Made by a program: the position numbers and the translations under genes. This document shows, piece after piece, positions 16,398-25,568 of a stretch of DNA of 64,000 nucleotides (within the stretch, counting starts at the first letter, position 1; every line of letters begins with the position of its first letter). The notes beneath the pieces are model-generated. The model had not been told where the DNA came from. It made no database searches and saw only the letters and a program-made list of their open reading frames with translations. The stretch is from JAGVSR01 sp963750715 (GTDB taxonomy: Bacteria; Pseudomonadota; Alphaproteobacteria; Rhizobiales; Hyphomicrobiaceae), in assembly GCA_963750715.1 (NCBI GenBank), contig CAVVRP010000010.1:62001-126000 (forward strand), written 5' to 3'.

Positions 16398-18336
16398 ATG
16401 TCCGATCCAAGCAGCAGCCGACGCAAGCTGGCCGCGATTTTGAGCGCGGACGTGGTCGGCTATTCCCGTCTGATGGCGGCCAACGAGGCCGCCACCGTCG
16501 AGACCCTCAAGTCCTATCGCGACATCATCGCCCGCCTGGTGGTGCGCCGCGGCGGCCGCGTGGTCAACGCGCCCGGCGATGCGTTGCTGGCCGAGTTCCC
16601 GAGTGCGGTCGAGGCGGTCCAGGCCGCGGTCGAAGTCCAGAAATCCCTGGAAGGGCACAACATCGAACTCGAATCGGACCGGCGCATGCAGTTCCGCATT
16701 GGGGTCAACCTGGGCGACGTGATCGAGGAGGCCGACGGTACGATCTATGGGGATGGCGTTAACATCGCCGCGCGCATGGAGGCACTCGCCGAGGGCGGTG
16801 GTGTCTGCATCTCCTCTACCGTCTACGACGCCGTCGAAGGCAAGCTTTCCTTCGGGTTCGATTTTCTGGGCGAGCAGCAAGTCAAGAACATTTCGAAGCC
16901 GGTCCGCGTCTACCGCGTGCGCGCCGAGCCCAGGCCAATTTCGCGACGTTCTGCCCTTCCCAAAATTGGCTGGAAGCAGCTGGGGCTTTTGGCCGCCGCT
17001 GTGCTGCCGATCATCGCGGCAAGTTTCTGGGGAATGAAGGGCTGGAACTCCGGTCCGTCGCTGCCCGATAAGCCGTCCATTGCCGTTTTGCCCTTCGACA
17101 ATATTGGGGACGATCCCAAATGGGAGCGGTTCGCAGATGGGATCACCGAGGACATCATTACCGATCTCTCCCACTCCAAGGACATTATCGTCATCGCTCG
17201 CAATTCCACCGAGGTCTATAAGGGCAAGCCGATCGACATTCGCCAAATAGGTCGCGACCTCAACGTGAAATATGTTCTCGAGGGCAGCATCCAGTCGATG
17301 GGCGAGCGAGTTCGGGTGACCGCCCAGCTCATCGAAGCCGGCTCCGGCGGCCACATCTGGTCTGAGCGTTACGACCGGCCTGTCGACGACCTGTTCGCGG
17401 TGCAGAACGCTGTTACGCAAAGAATCGCCGCCACGCTGGCCGGCAGCGAGGGGGCGGTCGCGGAGGCCGAGCGCAGTCTTCTCAGGCGCAAGCCACCCGC
17501 GAACCTGACCGCCTTCGACACCTACTTGCTGGCCATGGAGGCGAAACACAAGGTGACGAAGGAGAGTTTAATCGAAGCAGAAGGCTTATTCCGCAAAGCT
17601 CTCCAACTCGATCCGCAATTGGCACGAGCTTACTACGGGCTAGCCACTGTCCAAATGTATTTGATCGACCTCGGCTTGGCACCCTCTGCCGAGGAGGCGC
17701 TGTCAAAGATGATGGAGGCGAGCGAGAAGGCGGTGGAGCTCGATCCCGACGATGGCAACACGCACCTGGCTCTCGGCGGGGCCTACGCATATCACGGGAA
17801 ACCGGAGCAAGCTCTTGCCGAGTTTGCCAGGGCTGAAACGCTTGCTCCCTCTGATGCAGACCTGCTCCTCGTGATCGCTTGGTCTCTCCCGGGGTTTGGT
17901 CAATCGGGACGGGCCGTGAGCCTGGCGGAGCAGTCGCTGCAGCTGAACCCTCATTATCCCGACTGGTACAATCAAGGGCTCAGTTTCGTGTTCTTTTTTG
18001 GCGAGCAATACGATAAGTCGGTGAAATACAGATTGCTCGTGAAGGAGCCCGTGGCCCTCGATTATGCCTTCTTGGCTATTGCCAATGCGTATTTGGGCCG
18101 CACGGGTGATGCAGCGACCGCTGCCGCCAACGTCCTAAAGCTGGACCCTACCTGGATCGCAGAGCGATATCTCAGCGATGGGGGCGGCTATGCGGAAAAG
18201 GAGGCCGGAGTTGTTCGTCGATGGCGCGCGCAAGGCCGGACTACCGGACTGCGTACCAGCCGACAAGCTAAAGGAAATGCCCAATCTGATCCGCGTCAAG
18301 TCCTGCGACCAGCAACGCGCCAAGATATCTGGGTGA
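16398..18336 (+). CDS. Class III adenylate/guanylate cyclase with TolB-like and TPR domains (frameshifted near end)
   Basis: ATG 16398 opens MSDPSSSRRKLAAILSADVVGYSRLM, with the metal-binding Asp of class III cyclases. The NAPGDALLAEFPS and DGVNIAARMEALAE blocks complete the catalytic domain (residues about 10-180). A single membrane helix (LGLLAAAVLPIIAASFW) follows. Next come a TolB N-domain-like segment (PSIAVLPFDNIGDDPKWERF, then ITEDIITDLS) and TPR repeats to the end. At GG 18207-18208 one extra base shifts the frame. Without it the protein ends naturally in ELFVDGARKAGLPDCVPADK...KIS at TGA 18334. A nucleotide-signalling sensor of the type abundant in Bradyrhizobiaceae; signal unknown. 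Confidence 0.85.
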
Positions 18337-18418
18337 CCGCATCCTCGTGATCGTGCGTCTCGACTGGGTGCTTTTGGGAGAATCGGATCAGCCTCGAATA
18401 ACAGGCATTGGCCGATTT

Positions 18419-18438
18419 TGTTGCAAAAGTGGATTGAG
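18419..18438 (+). repeat. 20-bp direct repeat copy A, insertion-sequence end-like
   Basis: TGTTGCAAAAGTGGATTGAG, identical to 22211-22230 and in the same direction. The TGTTGCAAA core resembles the terminal repeats of IS6-family elements (for example GGCTCTGTTGCAAA). No IS6 transposase is seen next to it. Confidence 0.55.
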
Positions 18439-18479
18439 TGGGCGGCGCACACAAGTCCAAGGCCAGTAGTTCTCTTCGT

Positions 18480-18700
18480 TTGATCTCGACGCGGCCGTCC
18501 CAGACGCCGAAGCCGTCCGATCCAGCGGCGCCAGTGGACGGTCGATCTACGCAGTGCTGCTTTCTTCGCCTGCGCCGACGCCTATCTCATCGACGTAAAG
18601 TTCGGCGTCATCATCGATGTCGAGGCGTCACGTGCGATCCGTCACGCGGAGGTCGGCGCATCGCGGACGACAGGTCATCTTCGCCCCCGTTCGGTCGACG
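18480..18700 (+). pseudogene. Transposase remnant (DDE type, IS1182-like)
   Basis: From about 18550 one frame reads RSAAFFACADAYLIDVKFGV then IIDVEASRAIRHAEVGASR. This matches the catalytic-domain block of IS1182-type DDE transposases (AFFAYSTNYLID...VDVEATRAIRQAEVG). A piece upstream in another frame (SDPAAPVDGR) fits the segment just before it. The rest is gone, so this is a scar. It lies right behind the 20-bp repeat at 18419. The 18700-18984 remainder shows nothing further. Confidence 0.6.
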
Positions 18701-18984
18701 TCTACACGACGACAGGTCTAACGCGCAGCGCTTTGGCGAACGGGCACTAAGGGCCATAAGAAGGAGTCGCGTGATCGCAGCACCGATGGCAACGTACAGG
18801 TTGTCAACCTTCGGACCGATTTGCATCAGCTTCCCAAACTGTTGACCGAGCTGATCCGGACAGAAGGCTTGTACCGTGGCGGCGTGCGGAAAGCGGCTAG
18901 GAATGGTTCTCCCGTCGCAGGGTGTCGCGCGAAGGCGCCGCCCGAGTCCGCATCCGGCACCCGTGCGCGTGCCCAACAACGACC

Positions 18985-20493
18985 TCACACGATGAGGGTA
19001 CCGTCCGCCACCATGTGGTCGACGTTGAGCCCATGCTGCCCATCCAACAGCACGACATCCAGGAAGCTGGCGCCGCCGTCAAAGGAGGCCGAGACTACGG
19101 TGCCGCTGGCAGTATCCATCACGCGCAGCATGTCGTGGACGTCCAGAGCTGGCGGACCGTCCCAAAGACCGGAAAAGTCCAGCCTGTCGCCCGCACCGAA
19201 ATCGGTGATTCTGTCGAAACCAGCGCTCCTACTGTCGGAGGTCACGACGTCGAAGTGCGACCAGGCGAACGTGTCGTTGCCGAGCGAATAGCCGCCAGTT
19301 GTCTGGCCGCCCGTCAAGATGTCGCTGCCAGCGCCGCCGACAATCACATCGTTGCCTCCGTCGCCGTAAATCTGGTCGTTACCGTCCTGGCCATAGATGA
19401 TGTCGTTTCCACCGCCGCCGAAGAAACCATCGTTGCCGACGCCGCCGTAGAGTAGGTCGTTGCCGGCGCCGCCGTTCAGCATGTCGTTGCCCGCGCCGCC
19501 ATGCATCGTGTCGTTTCCGTCCTCGCCGTACAGCTTGTCGATACCGTCGCCGCCGAAGAGGCGGTCGTCGCCCTTGCCAGCGTTGATCTGGTCATTGCCG
19601 GCGCCGCCGTCGAGCACGTTGGAGCCGACATTGCCAACGATTTTGTTGTCGAGCGCATTACCGGTCGCATCGACGGTTCCCGTCCCGGTCAGGGTCAGGT
19701 TCTCAAGGTTGGCGCCGAGCGTGAAGGAGATTGACGACTGGACGAGATCGGTGCCCTCGCCCGCGGACTCGGTGACGCGGTCACCGGCGTGATCGACCAC
19801 ATAGATGTCGTCGCCGGCGCCGCCGGTCATCGTGTCGGCGTCCGCACCGCCATCGAGCACATCGTTGCCAGCGGCGCCGAATAGCAAGTCCGCACCGGCA
19901 CCACCATTTAGTGAATCGTTGCCCGACCCGCCCCAAAGATAGTCGTTGCCCAGCCCGCCGTTCAGAACATCGTTGCCGGCGCTCGACATCAACACGTCGT
20001 CACCGGTGCCGCCGTGGATCATGACATCGCCATAGGAGACGCGAGTTGACGTCAGGTCGATAATCTGGCCGCCATTGCCGGCCTGGATCGTCTGGATGTT
20101 GTGGAGACGGGTGGCATCGACACCGGGGCTAAGACCGTCATCGAGGAAGAGGGCGTTGTGGCCATCAGATACGACCAGCGTGTTGTTTGCCCCACTGCCG
20201 ACGAAAACGTCGTAGCTGCGGCCATAGCCCAAGAGGGAGAATGTGGTCCCGGGCCCCGGGCTGCCGGCATCGCCGGCGTTCTGAGCCACGTAGCCACCGG
20301 ACCAGGTGGCGTCCGGGGTGTAGATGAACCTGGTGTCTGAGCTCCCGCCGACGATGAGATCGGCGCCGAGGCCGCCGCCGAGCGTGTCTGCGCCGCCGTT
20401 TCCGTAAATGGCCTCGTTGGCATTGCCGCCGAAGATCGTCTCACCTTCCGCCGTGCCGTTGATGATTGTGAAGCCGCTCAAATTGTAGGACAT
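18985..20493 (-). CDS. RTX-type calcium-binding secreted protein
   Basis: 502 residues from ATG 20493, which follows a GGGGGG ribosome-binding stretch; the longer frame to 20748 is not needed. The N-terminal quarter is non-repetitive (MSYNLSGFTIINGTAEGETI). From about residue 180 onward there are many GGXGXDXLX nonapeptides (for example GGAGNDMLNGGAGNDLLYGG) that bind calcium in beta-roll form, in two blocks separated by a linker with ENLTLTGTGTVDATGNALDN. The C-terminus (FGAGDRLDFSGLWD, then VVLLDGQHGLNVDHMVADGT) is the usual RTX secretion region. Export by a type I system is expected, but no such genes are in the window. No enzymatic domain was recognised. Confidence 0.88.
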   Translation of the reverse strand: MSYNLSGFTIINGTAEGETIFGGNANEAIYGNGGADTLGGGLGADLIVGGSSDTRFIYTPDATWSGGYVAQNAGDAGSPGPGTTFSLLGYGRSYDVFVGSGANNTLVVSDGHNALFLDDGLSPGVDATRLHNIQTIQAGNGGQIIDLTSTRVSYGDVMIHGGTGDDVLMSSAGNDVLNGGLGNDYLWGGSGNDSLNGGAGADLLFGAAGNDVLDGGADADTMTGGAGDDIYVVDHAGDRVTESAGEGTDLVQSSISFTLGANLENLTLTGTGTVDATGNALDNKIVGNVGSNVLDGGAGNDQINAGKGDDRLFGGDGIDKLYGEDGNDTMHGGAGNDMLNGGAGNDLLYGGVGNDGFFGGGGNDIIYGQDGNDQIYGDGGNDVIVGGAGSDILTGGQTTGGYSLGNDTFAWSHFDVVTSDSRSAGFDRITDFGAGDRLDFSGLWDGPPALDVHDMLRVMDTASGTVVSASFDGGASFLDVVLLDGQHGLNVDHMVADGTLIV

Positions 20494-21081
20494 GAAACCC
20501 CCCGCCTGAATAGTAACCGCGCCCATCGCCCCCGGTGGCGCGTACCTCGCCTCGAACCTGTTCGACGAAGATCGTCGAAGAGAAACCATAACAGCGCGGA
20601 ATTTAGGGTCGCTGACAGATAACGCTAAAATTGAAACCAATTCGCGCGGTCGTCCTGAGACCTGACCGCTAATGAGATCGCACGCGCGCTGATATCCATG
20701 ATGATCCGGAGAAAGAGCTCCAAGCAGAGGCCGGACACATTGATGCAAGACCGCAACCGACGCCTCGACGATGCCCTGGTGCGACGCACGGGCGAACCCT
20801 GCATGGGGTCATCTTTACCCGTTCCAACAGCGTCTGCGTGGCGTCAGAGCGACCATCGATGTAATGAGTGGTATTCGGGTGGTCGTCATGTTGGTCTCCA
20901 GTGATGGACAGTATCCGGTTGGGTCACGCAATCACTATCTAGGCTCTGTTGCCCGCCGTGCCCGATAGCCATGTGGCCTAAGACGTCTGTACGAGCCGCA
21001 CGCATCGACGGATTGGGATCGTTCGGTACGTTTCTCTCCACAGACGCGGCGTCATTCCGGCGGCGCAAGTGGAGAAGTTCC
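20494..21081. other. Intergenic stretch between RTX and Spy-like genes
   Basis: About 590 bases holding the divergent promoters of the two flanking genes. The short frames here have poor codon character, and I see no conserved motif, RNA or element. Confidence 0.4.
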
Positions 21082-21606
21082 ATGAAAAAACTCGCTCGAA
21101 TCGCGGTGCCCCTCCTTTTGGCTGTGTCGGCTGGCTCCTCGCTGGCTCTGGCCCAGGCTGCTCAGGCACCAGTCCAAGAGCGCCCGTCAGCTGAGACAAT
21201 CCAGCGACTGCAGGACGGGCGGATCGCTATGGCTAAGACCGCTCTCAAGCTCACAGATGCGCAAATGAAGCTCTGGGCACCTGTGGAGGATATCGTCAGG
21301 AAGTCAATTGCTGACCGTGCGGCGAAACGGACCGAGTGGCAGGCGAAGCGCGCCGAAGTCGAAAACACACCAAAGACACTTCTTCCCGATCGGCTGCAGA
21401 AAGCAAGTGAGCGCATGGTCAGTCGCGCAGCACACATGAAGGCGCTTGCCGACGCCCTAACACCGCTCTACGCCTCGTTCAACGACGAGCAGAAAGCTGT
21501 CGCAGGCCCCGTTTTCGCTCACTTGCTGGGCCACAAGCGTGGCGATCATGAAAGGCCCCGCTGGAGCATGAACCACGTCGGAGGCACCCCCCCGTCGAAG
21601 GGTTGA
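21082..21606 (+). CDS. Spy/CpxP-like periplasmic protein with LTxxQ motif
   Basis: 174 residues. ATG 21082 follows GGAGAAG and opens a clear signal peptide (MKKLARIAVPLLLAVSAGSSLALA). The mature part is almost all helix and has an LTDAQMKLW segment, equivalent to the LTxxQ motif of Spy/CpxP chaperones, and a second helical pair ending LTPLYASFNDEQKAVAGPVF. This family binds unfolded or metal-stressed periplasmic proteins. The copper genes 1.5 kb downstream give a sensible context. Confidence 0.72.
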   Translation: MKKLARIAVPLLLAVSAGSSLALAQAAQAPVQERPSAETIQRLQDGRIAMAKTALKLTDAQMKLWAPVEDIVRKSIADRAAKRTEWQAKRAEVENTPKTLLPDRLQKASERMVSRAAHMKALADALTPLYASFNDEQKAVAGPVFAHLLGHKRGDHERPRWSMNHVGGTPPSKG

Positions 21607-21702
21607 AGGGCACCAATGCTGTGACACACCTGGGGCGTCCGGTCGGCCGCCCCATCTTTCTTAAGCGACTTCGGACGCATGGCCGAATGTTACGTCGAAT
21701 AT

Positions 21703-21879
21703 TTAAGCCGATGGCATTCCGCCGATTTCCAGACCGAGCGTGCGGCGGTTGCCGGCAAAACGAATCCACAAGGTCACCAGGAAGTCGAGCAGCGAGGTGG
21801 CAAGCAGGAGATAGAGGACCTCGTGTTGGAATGGCGATAGTCTGACAAATCCCTGCAATGGCCCTTCTTGCCTCAACAT
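21703..21879 (-). CDS. Small hydrophobic protein (58 aa)
   Basis: A frame from ATG 21879 to TAA 21703 reads MLRQEGPLQGFVRLSPFQHE then a hydrophobic helix (VLYLLLATSLLDFLVTLWI) and a basic tail (RFAGNRRTLGLEIGGMPSA). The positive-inside arrangement and coherent composition favour a real membrane protein or the end of a decayed one. No strong ribosome-binding site is visible and I do not recognise a family. The neighbouring 21880-22190 bases show nothing coding. Confidence 0.4.
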   Translation of the reverse strand: MLRQEGPLQGFVRLSPFQHEVLYLLLATSLLDFLVTLWIRFAGNRRTLGLEIGGMPSA

Positions 21880-22210
21880 CCATCACTATCACTGGCCTGC
21901 TTTCGCTCCGCCAAAGTGGCCGGTTTTTACTCCAGCGTTGACACATCGAGACTTAGCGCAACAGGCCTTCCGACGCATGGGGCTTGAATACGCTGGATAG
22001 CAGTTCTCACTCCGTTTGGACCTCACCCCCGCTGACTCACCCTCGCGACGTGCCTATCGACTTCTGGTACTACAAACGTCCAGGATAACGTGCGACTGCA
22101 TCAGCTTGGGTTCCGAGGCGGAAAAAGCCGCAGGGCTTCCATCAGGGCTGCTCTACCCAAATAGCTGACGAAGTGGTGCTCTAAATCGAATGACCGCGAA
22201 GGGCCGGTTC

Positions 22211-22230
22211 TGTTGCAAAAGTGGATTGAG
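22211..22230 (+). repeat. 20-bp direct repeat copy B, insertion-sequence end-like
   Basis: Same 20 bases as 18419-18438, here preceded by GGTTC, so that the whole reads GGTTCTGTTGCAAA at 22206-22219, very close to an IS6-family terminal repeat. It sits about 110 bases before a beta-barrel gene that has lost its front. Confidence 0.6.
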
Positions 22231-22339
22231 AGGCTGGACGAAGCGTGATTCCGTCGGTGTGACGCAGGCATCGACGGAGCGGTCCGTTGATGGGGCGGCG
22301 CACCAGCTCAACGGCGAGTGGCATGACAAGCAGGAATCC

Positions 22340-22519
22340 GCGGGCGAAGTAGACGCAAACTCCGGCGGTTCCGCGCTTTTTGCCTCGCCTGGCCTGAGGC
22401 TCTCGGTCGACACGTGGTCCAGCTACGCCACCGTCGGCATTCCGGTCGTGACCGACTACAATGGGATTCAATCCGAGCCCGATTGGCGTATCTCGGCCGG
22501 CAGCTCGGTTGCGTTCTGA
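22340..22519 (+). pseudogene. C-terminal remnant of an outer-membrane beta-barrel protein
   Basis: The frame ending at TGA 22519 reads GEVDANSGGSALFASPGLRL, then WSSYATVGIPVVTDYNGIQS and DWRISAGSSVAF. This is a normal barrel ending, with alternating residues and a terminal Phe, but only the last 55-60 residues exist. Sequence upstream of about 22330 is unrelated and carries an IS-like end. It was probably the first gene of the copper locus before an insertion/deletion removed it. It ends 38 bases before the PCuAC gene. Confidence 0.6.
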
Positions 22520-22557
22520 AGCGACCATCGAGACAAGTTCAAAGGATATCCGAGCAA

Positions 22558-23049
22558 ATGATCAAGACAGTAGTCTGGGGCATTGCCGCAGCGCTGGCTG
22601 CAGCGCTGACGCTTGGCGCGGCAGCACACGAGGTGAGACACTCCGGTATCGAGATCGAACACCCGTGGGTGCGTGAAACTCCCAAAGGAACCGAGATCGC
22701 GGCTGGCTTCGCCAAGATCCGCAACGTTTCGAAAGAGGCGGACCGGCTGATGTCCGCCTCGATCCGCGGGGCTTCGAGCGGCGAGATCCACGAGATGAAG
22801 CTCGACGGTGACGTGATGCGCATGCGCGAGGTGCCCGGTGGCATCCTCCTTGCGCCGGGCGAAGCGGTCGAGCTGAAGTCCGGCGGCATGCACATCATGT
22901 TCCGCGGCCTCACAAAGGGCCTCGAGGCGGGAGAGTATATTGATGGCTGGATGAAGTTCGAGAAGGCGGGCAAGATCGATGTCGAGTTCTACGTCGAGCC
23001 GCTGGCGCCGGGTCCCGCGTCGGGCGGCGGACACGCCCACCCGCCATGA
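22558..23049 (+). CDS. Periplasmic copper chaperone PCu(A)C
   Basis: 163 residues from ATG 22558, behind AAAGGATAT. A signal peptide (WGIAAALAAALTLGAAAHE) leads to the cupredoxin-like PCuAC fold. The copper ligands H-M...H-M are visible: HEMKLDGDVMRMREV and later GGMHIMFRGL (HxM). The family delivers Cu(I) to the CuA centre of cytochrome oxidase and related sites. The His-rich tail (GGGHAHPP) may add metal binding. A copper-storage gene follows, supporting a copper-handling locus. Confidence 0.9.
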   Translation: MIKTVVWGIAAALAAALTLGAAAHEVRHSGIEIEHPWVRETPKGTEIAAGFAKIRNVSKEADRLMSASIRGASSGEIHEMKLDGDVMRMREVPGGILLAPGEAVELKSGGMHIMFRGLTKGLEAGEYIDGWMKFEKAGKIDVEFYVEPLAPGPASGGGHAHPP

Positions 23050-23133
23050 GGCCGACAGAGGCTGCTAGTAGGGCTTGACCGAGGGCTTTTACGAATCGCA
23101 AGTCCTACTATCAACTCTTAACGGGAGCACCTC

Positions 23134-23630
23134 ATGCACGAGCGAACGAATTGGACGGGAGGCCTTGCGCTGGACCGCCGGACTGTGCTGGGCGGCGGTG
23201 TCTGCGATACTACCCTTTCGTCGCCTCCGGAAGAGTTGCAGCGGAGGAGATGCCGCATGATCATTCCAAAATGGGGGAGATGGACCATTCCACGCACTTG
23301 GCTCACACGGGTGGCGCCAGAGAATCAGCAGTCATCGACGCTGTTCTCGCCTGCATCAACAAGGGCGAGGAATGCACCGCTCATTGTATCGAAATGCTGG
23401 GGACGGGCGATACCTCTTTGAAGGGCTGCCTACGGTCCGTCTCTGAAATGATGCCGATGTGGTTGACGCTGGCGCGGTTGGCCGCGCTCGATGCGCTGCG
23501 CCTCAAGGAACTGGCAAAGGTGTGCGGCGACGTCTGCGACGATTGCCTGAAGGAGTGCAAAAAGCACGCGGATCATAACGCCGCCTGCAAGGCCTGCGCG
23601 GAAACGTGCGAAGCCTGCAACAAGGAATGA
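23134..23630 (+). CDS. Tat-exported copper storage protein (Csp/DUF326 four-helix bundle), two frameshifts
   Basis: ATG 23134 follows GGGAGC. Removing one G at 23197-23198 and one T at 23216-23218 gives a Tat signal (LDRRTVLGGVSAILPFVASG) joined to VAAEEMPHDHSKMGEMDHST and the Csp body. The body is a four-helix bundle lined with Cys: CINKGEECTAHCIEML, CLRSVSEMMPM, CGDVCDDCLKECKKH and CKACAETCEACNKE. Csp1-type proteins store many Cu(I) ions on these thiols. The His/Met-rich linker could load copper. As written, the sequence splits the signal peptide from the body; I believe this is base-calling error. Confidence 0.85.
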
Positions 23631-24104
23631 AAAAAGTTCACAGACGCCTAACGGCGTACAGACTTGGCGGGACAATTCGAGGAATGCTGGCCCGCCGGTC
23701 CGCGAAAAATCTTAGGCCTCGCGGTAGCGATGAGGAGTACGGCGGCAGCCCACGATTGGCGCCCATGAACGTCTGGTAATGGCCCTGGCAGGTGTAGAGC
23801 TGCCGTCACGCGGACGTAGCCGGTAGGGGCAGATCCTAGACTCAAAGCCGTCGAAGTGAATTGCCCGCGCCATGCGAAAAGCTTCGTCCGTTCCCGCAAC
23901 CAGTTTGCTGACTCATTTGGCGAGGCGGCCGGCGACGACGTGCCCGATTCAGCCGTTGCTCCCAATGAGGGGGCGGCCCTACTTGGGCTGCTCCAGCTCC
24001 AGGCCTCGGATACTTTGCGTAGGTCGCCAACAGGGCCGTGGCAATGGCTGACGTAGCTTGGATCTGATACAGAGCCGCTGTCTGTCTCTTCCCACGCATG
24101 CTTT
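23631..24104. other. Intergenic stretch, nothing supported
   Basis: About 470 bases between the copper storage gene and a convergent metalloprotease-like gene. No frame with convincing protein character, no terminator and no repeat was found. Confidence 0.35.
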
Positions 24105-24656
24105 TTAGCCTACAAGCTCCCTGATCTCGCCTCGGCTCAGAGTGCCCGTCCTCTGGAGAGCAGCGGCTACACGCCGGACGGCGGCCTCGTTCCCCCTTAC
24201 CAAGGCGTCGGCACGGCGAACTAGCCGCCGCTGTAAAGCCTGCCACTCAATCAATCCGATCGTATTCTCGCTCCGGGCCCACAGGATCATTCTGTGTGCC
24301 TCTGAATAGTCCCGTTCATGACCACCAACATCATGACCGAAGATGCACAATTCGGCGGCTCGGCCGGCATAGAGGCAGATGGCCTGGTTCTGCGCTATCT
24401 GCTTTTTCGGACCCAATGCCCGCGACCACCCAGGCCGCGGATCGATGATGAAGGTCTCGCCAGAAGGAATGGGCGCCATACGATAGCTGCCGCAGCGATC
24501 CGGTTCTATTGTTGCGCCGTCGTGTGGGATAGCGAGAACCTGGGCGGCAACCGCATGACCAGCTTCATGCACGGCGCATGGATCGAGAGAGCCGATTTCC
24601 GCAGCCGCGGGCTCCGCTTTTGAATTCCCGGCCTGTTTGCGATCAGGTTTTGCCAT
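24105..24656 (-). CDS. M41-like metallopeptidase domain protein
   Basis: 183 residues. The CAVHEAGHAVAAQVLAIP block contains the HEAGH zinc site of FtsH-type (M41) peptidases. A later GGHERDYSEAHRMILWA block matches the position of the third zinc ligand Asp. There is no AAA ATPase domain and no membrane helix, so it is a free-standing soluble peptidase domain. The C-terminal third is helical (RRLVRRADALVRGNEAAVRR). Such orphan M41-like domains are common in rhizobia and their targets are unknown. Confidence 0.7.
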   Translation of the reverse strand: MAKPDRKQAGNSKAEPAAAEIGSLDPCAVHEAGHAVAAQVLAIPHDGATIEPDRCGSYRMAPIPSGETFIIDPRPGWSRALGPKKQIAQNQAICLYAGRAAELCIFGHDVGGHERDYSEAHRMILWARSENTIGLIEWQALQRRLVRRADALVRGNEAAVRRVAAALQRTGTLSRGEIRELVG

Positions 24657-24727
24657 GTTCTAAAGTGGCCTCGAGCCCTTGTCTCAGGTCGTAGACGTCC
24701 CGCGGACGCCGAGCACCATCGAGAATC

Positions 24728-25076
24728 CTATTCAGAACTTACCCACGGCTTGCCTGGTTTGTAGGTGATCACGATGCACGCTATTGCTAAAAGCAAGATG
24801 GCTCCGCTCTCGTAGAGAAGATTGTGAGGCGGCTGGTCTTTGCCCTGAAGGATCATGAGGCGAGCGAGAGCGGCGATCGCGATGAAGAGCGGTAGTGTGA
24901 TGAGAATCTTCTTGCTGTCGTAGTAGACGCCGACCATAGCCAGCACCTCGAGGTAGATTGAGTATCAATTGAGTATCAATAGCAAATCCTTCAGGGCTAC
25001 GGTCCGACCCTGAATGATGACGTAAACCTCCTGCGCCATGGCAATGATTGTGAAAGCACCGATCACGATGTGCCAC
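24728..25076 (-). pseudogene. psiE: PsiE-family membrane protein, truncated and interrupted
   Basis: The C-terminal half (MLAMVGVYYDSKKILITLPL, then IAIAALARLMILQGKD) is clearly PsiE, a phosphate-starvation-inducible inner-membrane protein. Upstream in the same frame QWHIVIGAFTIIAMAQEVYV continues the family. A 12-base tandem duplication (ATTGAGTATCA twice, 24957-24980 region) adds an in-frame TGA between DLLLILN and YSIYLEVLAM. The first 60 or so residues of a normal PsiE are missing: a TGA precedes REPTPQW. The gene is therefore dead unless re-initiation makes the C-terminal piece. Confidence 0.65.
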
Positions 25077-25568
25077 TGTGGGGTCGGTTCGCGTCAGAGG
25101 ATGTCCAAACAAGCTCTACGTGCCGCGAGCCTCATGCTGGGTTAGCAGGCCATCACTTTTTGCTCGCTCTTTACTCTTCGTCCATTTCCGCGAAGTGGGC
25201 AAGAGTCTTGCCGAGAAGGTTCTTGCAGAGGGTGTCGGGCAAGTGAGTTGACCTGCGTCAAAGCCAGGCTACGCACTACGTCGTAGCCGGTTTTCGGTGG
25301 CACGACGCGCCTATCGGCGTCACGCTCTCAGTCTTGGACTTCGATCCGCACCTTTGTTCAGCTAGTCACCAACCCTGCCTCTGGTGGCGGACCCTGTCGT
25401 CATGAGAAATGCAGGTTCGATGTCGGCTTATGGCCCTTGCACACCGTCTGCTGAGGCGCAACTTTTAGTCCGTTATTTGGGCTGGACCTGCCGTCGTGCA
25501 GTCGTCGACGGAACGGGCGATGATGACCCAATGCGGGCATGTTCGCGGCCGGTAGGCGTGCGAGGCCA
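25077..25568. other. Intergenic stretch, nothing supported
   Basis: Roughly 490 bases with only short, implausible frames. No repeat or RNA structure stands out. Confidence 0.35.

Noticed and set aside
14967..17549. Very long minus-strand open frame (860 codons)
   Set aside because: It lies fully antisense to cysA and the cyclase gene, both certain by motif. It is the usual GC-rich shadow frame with no recognisable domain.
19280..20000. Periodic repeats that look array-like on the plus strand
   Set aside because: They are the RTX nonapeptide codons of the minus-strand gene, with 27-base and shorter periods and no constant repeat-spacer pattern, so not CRISPR.
20494..20748. Upstream extension of the RTX gene
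   Set aside because: The 85 extra residues are not protein-like, and the ATG at 20493 has its own strong ribosome-binding site.
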